Assembly: GCA_007120485.1 (NCBI GenBank)
Contig: SKNP01000387.1
Location: 1-8,983, forward strand
Reading direction: 5' to 3'
Source of the DNA: Nitriliruptoraceae bacterium
Lineage (GTDB): Bacteria > Actinomycetota > Nitriliruptoria > Nitriliruptorales > Nitriliruptoraceae
DNA length: 8,983 nt
Below the pieces are notes generated by a model. It was not told the DNA's origin. It did not search any database and saw only the letters and a list, made by a program, of their open reading frames with translations. Made by a program: the position numbers and the translations under genes. Positions 5,348 through 8,983 of this stretch are shown piece after piece; the stretch's first letter is position 1, and each line of letters opens with the position of its first letter.

Positions 5348-7729
5348 ATGAGCGGAAACCCGGAGGCGGATGCACCGCCGCGGGTGCAGCACGCTGCCGA
5401 CCGACACGACCTGATCCGGGTCGAGGGAGCGGGCGAGCACAACCTCCAGGACATCTCGGTCGAGCTGCCGAAGCGCCGGTTGACCGTCTTCACCGGGGTC
5501 TCGGGGTCGGGGAAGAGCTCGCTGGTGTTCTCCACGATCGCCGCGGAGTCGCAACGGCTGATCAACGAGACCTACAGCGCGTTCGTGCAGGGCTTCATGC
5601 CCTCGATGGCCCGTCCCGAGGTCGACGTGCTGGAGGGCTTGACGACCGCGATCATCGTCGACCAGGAACGGCTGGGCGCAGCTCCCCGCTCCACGGTCGG
5701 GACCGTGACCGACGCGAACGCGATGCTGCGCATCCTCTACAGCCGGATCGGTCGACCGTACGTCGGCCCGCCGAGCGCGTTCGCGTTCAACACCGCCTCG
5801 GTCGAAGCCTCCGGGATGATCAAGAAGGGCGACGGCAAGGCCGAGAAGGCGACCTTCTCCCGCACCGGCGGGATGTGCCCGACCTGCGAGGGACGCGGAT
5901 CGATCAACGACATCGATGCCACGGCGCTGTACGACGCGTCGAGATCGCTGAACGACGGGGCGATCACCGTGCCGGGTTACAAGGCGGGTGGCTGGTCGGT
6001 GCGCTTCTACACCGAATCAGGCTTCTTCGACCCCGACAAACCGATCCGGGACTACACCGACACCGAGCGCCACGACCTGCTGTACCGCGAACCGACCAAG
6101 GTCAAGATCGGTGGCACGAACATGACCTTCCAGGGGCTGGTACCACAGATCCGGACCTCGATCCTGTCCAAGGATCGCGACGCCATGCAGCCCCACATCC
6201 GGGCGTTCGTGGATCGTGCGGTGGTGTTCACGACCTGCCCCGACTGCGACGGGACCCGGCTCAGCGAAGCGGCCCGGTCGTCGAAGATCGACGGCAAGAG
6301 CATCGCTGACGCCTGCGCGATGCAGATCAGCGACGTCGCCGACTGGCTCCGCGGTCTCGACGAGCGCTCCGTCGCACCGCTGCTCACGGGGTTGCAGCAC
6401 CTGCTCGACTCGTTCGTGGAGATCGGGCTGGGCTACCTGTCGCTGGACCGTTCCTCCGGGACGCTGTCGGGCGGTGAGGCGCAGCGCACCAAGCTGGTAC
6501 GTCACCTCGGCTCCGCGTTGACCGACGTCACCTACGTCTTCGACGAGCCCACGATCGGTATGCACCCCCATGACGTGCAACGGATGAACGACCTGCTGCT
6601 GCGGCTGCGGGACAGGGGCAACACCGTCCTGGTCGTCGAGCACGAGCCGGAGACGATCGGGGTCGCCGACCACGTCGTCGACCTCGGCCCGGGAGCCGGC
6701 ACGCAGGGCGGGACCGTCTGCTTCGAAGGCACGGTGGAGGCGTTGCGGGACAGCGACACCCTCACCGGTCGCCACCTCGACGACCGGGCGACCCTCAAGG
6801 ACGCGGTCCGGACGCCCACCGGCGCCGTGGAGATCCGCGGCGCGAGCACGCACAACCTCCAGGACGTCGACGTCGACGTCCCGTTGGGGGTGCTGTGCGT
6901 GGTGACGGGGGTCGCCGGGTCGGGCAAGAGCTCCCTGATCGAGGGGGCGATGCCCGTCGACGCGGACGTGGTCGTGGTCGACCAGAGCGCGATCCGTGGC
7001 TCCCGACGCAGCAACCCGGCCACCTACACCAAGCTGCTCGAACCGGTCCGCAAGGCCTTCGCGAGAGCCAACGGGGCCAAACCGGGCCTGTTCAGCGCCA
7101 ACTCCGACGGTGCTTGCCCCACCTGCAACGGCGTCGGGGTTGTGTTCACCGAACTCGGCTTCATGGAGACCATCGCGTCCACGTGCGAGGAGTGCGAGGG
7201 CCGGCGGTTCGAGGCATCGGTGCTCGACCTCACCTTCGGCGGCCGGAACATCGCCGAGGTGCTTGAGCTGTCGGTTGCCGACGCCGCCGCGTTCTTCGCC
7301 GACGGTGAGGCGCGGCTCCCGGCGGCCCACCGACTCCTGGTCCGGATGGAGGACGTCGGGCTCGGCTACCTCCGACTCGGCCAACCGCTGACCTCGCTGT
7401 CCGGCGGTGAACGCCAGCGGCTCAAGCTCGCCACCCACATGGCGACCGATGGCGGCATCTACGTGCTCGACGAGCCCACCACCGGCCTGCACCCCGCGGA
7501 CGTCGAACAGTTGCTCGCCCTGCTCGACCGGTTGGTCGACGCCGGCACGTCGGTGATCGTCATCGAGCACCACCAGGCCGTCATGGCCCACGCCGACTGG
7601 ATCATCGACCTCGGCCCGGGTGCGGGACACGACGGTGGCCGTGTCGTCTTCGAAGGCACCCCGGCGGAGCTCGTCGCCGAACCGTCCACCCTCACGGGTG
7701 ACCACCTCGCGGCCTACGTGGGCACCTGA
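5348..7729 (+). CDS. UvrA-family ABC ATPase lacking the UvrB-binding domain (DrrC/UvrA2-like)
   Basis: A 793-residue soluble tandem ABC ATPase; canonical UvrA has about 940. First half: Walker A GVSGSGKSS (50-58), signature LSGGE (373-377), Walker B VTYVFDE (394-400), H-loop EHE (431-433). Second half: Walker A GVAGSGKSS (521-529), signature LSGGE (684-688), Walker B IYVLDE (704-709), H-loop EHH (740-742). The second zinc module is complete (Cys590/593 and Cys613/616). In the first half only CPTC (177-180) and CPDC (297-300) remain. The sequence passes almost directly from RIGRPY to the CPTC segment, so the roughly 120-residue UvrB-binding domain and its CxxC are missing. The insertion domain is shortened. 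Such paralogs do not load UvrB; DrrC gives resistance to the DNA-binding drug daunorubicin. A weak GGACGGA (5335-5341) precedes the ATG. Protection against a DNA-binding compound is inferred. Confidence 0.9.
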   Translation: MSGNPEADAPPRVQHAADRHDLIRVEGAGEHNLQDISVELPKRRLTVFTGVSGSGKSSLVFSTIAAESQRLINETYSAFVQGFMPSMARPEVDVLEGLTTAIIVDQERLGAAPRSTVGTVTDANAMLRILYSRIGRPYVGPPSAFAFNTASVEASGMIKKGDGKAEKATFSRTGGMCPTCEGRGSINDIDATALYDASRSLNDGAITVPGYKAGGWSVRFYTESGFFDPDKPIRDYTDTERHDLLYREPTKVKIGGTNMTFQGLVPQIRTSILSKDRDAMQPHIRAFVDRAVVFTTCPDCDGTRLSEAARSSKIDGKSIADACAMQISDVADWLRGLDERSVAPLLTGLQHLLDSFVEIGLGYLSLDRSSGTLSGGEAQRTKLVRHLGSALTDVTYVFDEPTIGMHPHDVQRMNDLLLRLRDRGNTVLVVEHEPETIGVADHVVDLGPGAGTQGGTVCFEGTVEALRDSDTLTGRHLDDRATLKDAVRTPTGAVEIRGASTHNLQDVDVDVPLGVLCVVTGVAGSGKSSLIEGAMPVDADVVVVDQSAIRGSRRSNPATYTKLLEPVRKAFARANGAKPGLFSANSDGACPTCNGVGVVFTELGFMETIASTCEECEGRRFEASVLDLTFGGRNIAEVLELSVADAAAFFADGEARLPAAHRLLVRMEDVGLGYLRLGQPLTSLSGGERQRLKLATHMATDGGIYVLDEPTTGLHPADVEQLLALLDRLVDAGTSVIVIEHHQAVMAHADWIIDLGPGAGHDGGRVVFEGTPAELVAEPSTLTGDHLAAYVGT

Positions 7730-7918
7730 CACGCACGGCGGAGCGGTCGAATGTCCCGATCGGGGGGCAGTGGATCGACGGCGAGCCCAGGGATGGTGGC
7801 GGCGAGGGAGGCTCGGCGTCGATCGTAGACGTCCACGGGTACCACCCCCGACCGCCCCGTCCGAACCGAACCAAGGCCGTCACGGCCCACGTCCATGCGG
7901 CGGCAGGACCGCTGGAGG
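7730..7918. other. Convergent intergenic region
   Basis: These 189 bases separate the ends of the UvrA-like gene and the oxidase gene. They hold the palindrome CCCGATCGGG (7755-7764), the large hairpin at 7773-7824, and a small GGCC-gtcac-GGCC repeat near 7875. A 60-76 codon minus-strand frame crosses it but has no family resemblance and no ribosome binding site, so I do not call a gene. Confidence 0.6.
7773..7824. terminator. Large imperfect hairpin, candidate bidirectional terminator
   Basis: gatcgacggcgagcc (7773-7787) pairs with ggctcggcgtcgatc (7810-7824) in 14 of 15 positions, with a single G-G mismatch, around a 22-base loop. It lies between two converging genes, 43 bases after one stop and about 95 bases from the other, where a two-way terminator is expected. 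There is no T-run on either side, so it would rely on hairpin strength or act with Rho. Confidence 0.55.
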
Positions 7919-8983
7919 TCACGCTGGCGGGATGTTCTGGTGCAGACGGAAGCGGTTCTCCGGGTCCATGCGGCGCTTCAGCTCGCGCAGCCGGGCGTGA
8001 TTGGCCTCGCCGTGGGCAGCGCGCAACGTCCGGTCGCCGTCCTCGAGCAAACCGGGGAAGTTGAGGTACTCGCGGCCGGTGGACAGCGGTTCGAAGGCCT
8101 CGACGCAGGCTCGGGTCCAGTCGATGTTGGCGTCATCGTCGGCGGGATCGGTCCAGTTGGCCTCGATCCCCAGCAGGAACGGCGCGCTGCGGTCGCCGTA
8201 GGCGGTCGCCTCGGGAGCGACGCGGGACATCGCACCACCGAGGTGCCAGAGATCGAGGGTGGTCAGCGGCGAGGGGCGCGAGTGCAGCCACTCCACCGTG
8301 CGCTCGATCACCTCGTCGGACAACCCGGGGAAGTGCAGCGAGCGCCAGTAGTAGCGCATCCCGTCGGGGTAGTCGGCGTCGAACAGCTGCTGGATCTCCA
8401 CGTAGGGCACGGGCCCGCTCAGATCAGCGATCGGATCTTCGAGGTTCCGCAGCGGCTGCACGAGCTCCTCGCCGCGCGCGAGGTCGGTAGCCGCGCAGGC
8501 CGCCACGATCAGGCAGGGCTCGCCCCACTGCTCGTGTGGGACGCCCTCCACCGCGGGGACGCTGCCACACTCCACGATCGACGACACCTCGTCGGGCAGG
8601 TCGTCGGTCCAGCCCCGGTAGGCGCGGAGGGCCTCCTCCGCTCGATCGGCGGGATGGATGACGATGGCGGCGAACACCTCCGGACCGACCGGATGCAGCT
8701 GGTAGGTCAGCTCGGTGACGACACCGAAGTTGCCCCCACCACCGCGCAGGCCCCACAGCAGGTCGGGATCGCGCGCCTCGTCGACCTGGTGGATCGTGCC
8801 GTCGGCGGCGACCAGCGTGGCGGCCACGAGGTTGTCGCAGGTCAGGCCGTGCTTGCGTCGCAGCCAGCCGATCCCCCCGCTCAACGTCAGCCCACCGACA
8901 CCGGTCTTGGACACGACACCCCCCGGAGTGGCCAGACCGTGTTGCTGGGTGGCGGCGTCGAGGTCGGCGAAGGTCGCGCCTCC
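7919..8983 (-). CDS. FAD-linked oxidase, berberine bridge enzyme-like (N-terminus beyond window)
   Basis: A flavoprotein oxidase of the FAD_binding_4 plus BBE family, oxidising a small alcohol, amine or sugar-like substrate with O2; the substrate is unknown. There are 354 visible residues, read without a stop from the window end to TGA at 7921-7919; family members are about 450, so roughly 100 N-terminal residues are missing. GGATFADLDAATQQHGLATPGG is followed by TGVGGLTLSGGIGWLRRKHGLTCDNL, the typical FAD-pocket segment. The C-terminal BBE signature is REYLNF and MDPENRFRLHQNIPPA. In bicovalent members such as glucooligosaccharide oxidase a Cys in GTCPxVGxGG links to FAD; here the aligned residue is Val (GVVSKTGVGG), so at most a histidyl link is expected. 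The His motif is outside the window. The GTG at 8914 lies inside the FAD domain and is not the start. It resembles 6-hydroxy-D-nicotine oxidase in this respect. Confidence 0.9.
   Translation of the reverse strand, partial: GGATFADLDAATQQHGLATPGGVVSKTGVGGLTLSGGIGWLRRKHGLTCDNLVAATLVAADGTIHQVDEARDPDLLWGLRGGGGNFGVVTELTYQLHPVGPEVFAAIVIHPADRAEEALRAYRGWTDDLPDEVSSIVECGSVPAVEGVPHEQWGEPCLIVAACAATDLARGEELVQPLRNLEDPIADLSGPVPYVEIQQLFDADYPDGMRYYWRSLHFPGLSDEVIERTVEWLHSRPSPLTTLDLWHLGGAMSRVAPEATAYGDRSAPFLLGIEANWTDPADDDANIDWTRACVEAFEPLSTGREYLNFPGLLEDGDRTLRAAHGEANHARLRELKRRMDPENRFRLHQNIPPA

Noticed and set aside
4242..5351. A 369-codon plus-strand open frame crossing the regulator start and the intergenic region
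   Set aside because: Most of it is antisense to the winged-helix and BTAD domains. It is noted only because its tail contains the VGRRWDAEAR segment.
5007..5375. N-terminal extension of the regulator to a start at 5375
   Set aside because: It would overlap the UvrA-like gene and precede a family-typical start. The added residues have no domain character.
6017..7732. A 571-codon minus-strand open frame opposite the UvrA-like gene
   Set aside because: Both ATP sites and the zinc modules lie on the other strand. This frame has no recognisable motif and is a GC shadow.
7714..7922. Small minus-strand open frames of 60-76 codons after the UvrA-like gene
   Set aside because: No ribosome binding site or family resemblance. 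They overlap the hairpin and lie in the expected terminator region.

Overview
The window is GC-rich throughout, with strong G/C at third codon positions and very long antisense open frames. It encodes an AfsR/SARP-type regulator. Together these point to an actinobacterium; I cannot name the genus. There are five protein genes, two of them cut by the window edges. I see no rRNA, tRNA, CRISPR array, transposase or phage gene.

Layout, left to right. (1) Bases 1-975, plus strand: a homocysteine S-methyltransferase of the MmuM type, missing only its first few residues. (2) Bases 994-1860, minus strand: an alpha/beta hydrolase, convergent with and only 18 bases from gene 1. (3) Bases 1861-2036: a spacer with a degenerate ~54-base tandem copy of the 3' end of the next gene. 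(4) Bases 2037-5006, minus strand: a 989-residue AfsR/SARP-like regulator (winged helix, BTAD, NB-ARC-type ATPase, helical repeats), probably read from a leaderless promoter. (5) Bases 5007-5347: a 341-base divergent intergenic region with promoter-like and palindromic sequence, and possible gene remnants. (6) Bases 5348-7729, plus strand: a 793-residue UvrA-family ABC ATPase that lacks the UvrB-binding domain, resembling the DrrC/UvrA2 group. (7) Bases 7730-7918: a convergent intergenic region with a large imperfect hairpin. (8) Bases 7919-8983, minus strand: a berberine-bridge-type FAD-linked oxidase whose N-terminus lies beyond the window.

How the genes may work together (inference): the regulator and the hydrolase lie in the same direction and could be co-transcribed. 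The UvrA-like ATPase is divergent from the regulator and shares its control region. A SARP-like activator, a DrrC-like ATPase, a hydrolase and a BBE-type oxidase is a combination seen around small-molecule production or detoxification. However, no biosynthetic core enzyme is visible here, so this could also be an ordinary stress-response neighbourhood. I found no clear new multi-gene system. The most unusual signals are small: an 11-codon piece of the methyltransferase recurring in the divergent intergenic region with only synonymous differences, and the tandem-repeated, apparently frameshifted tail of the regulator gene.
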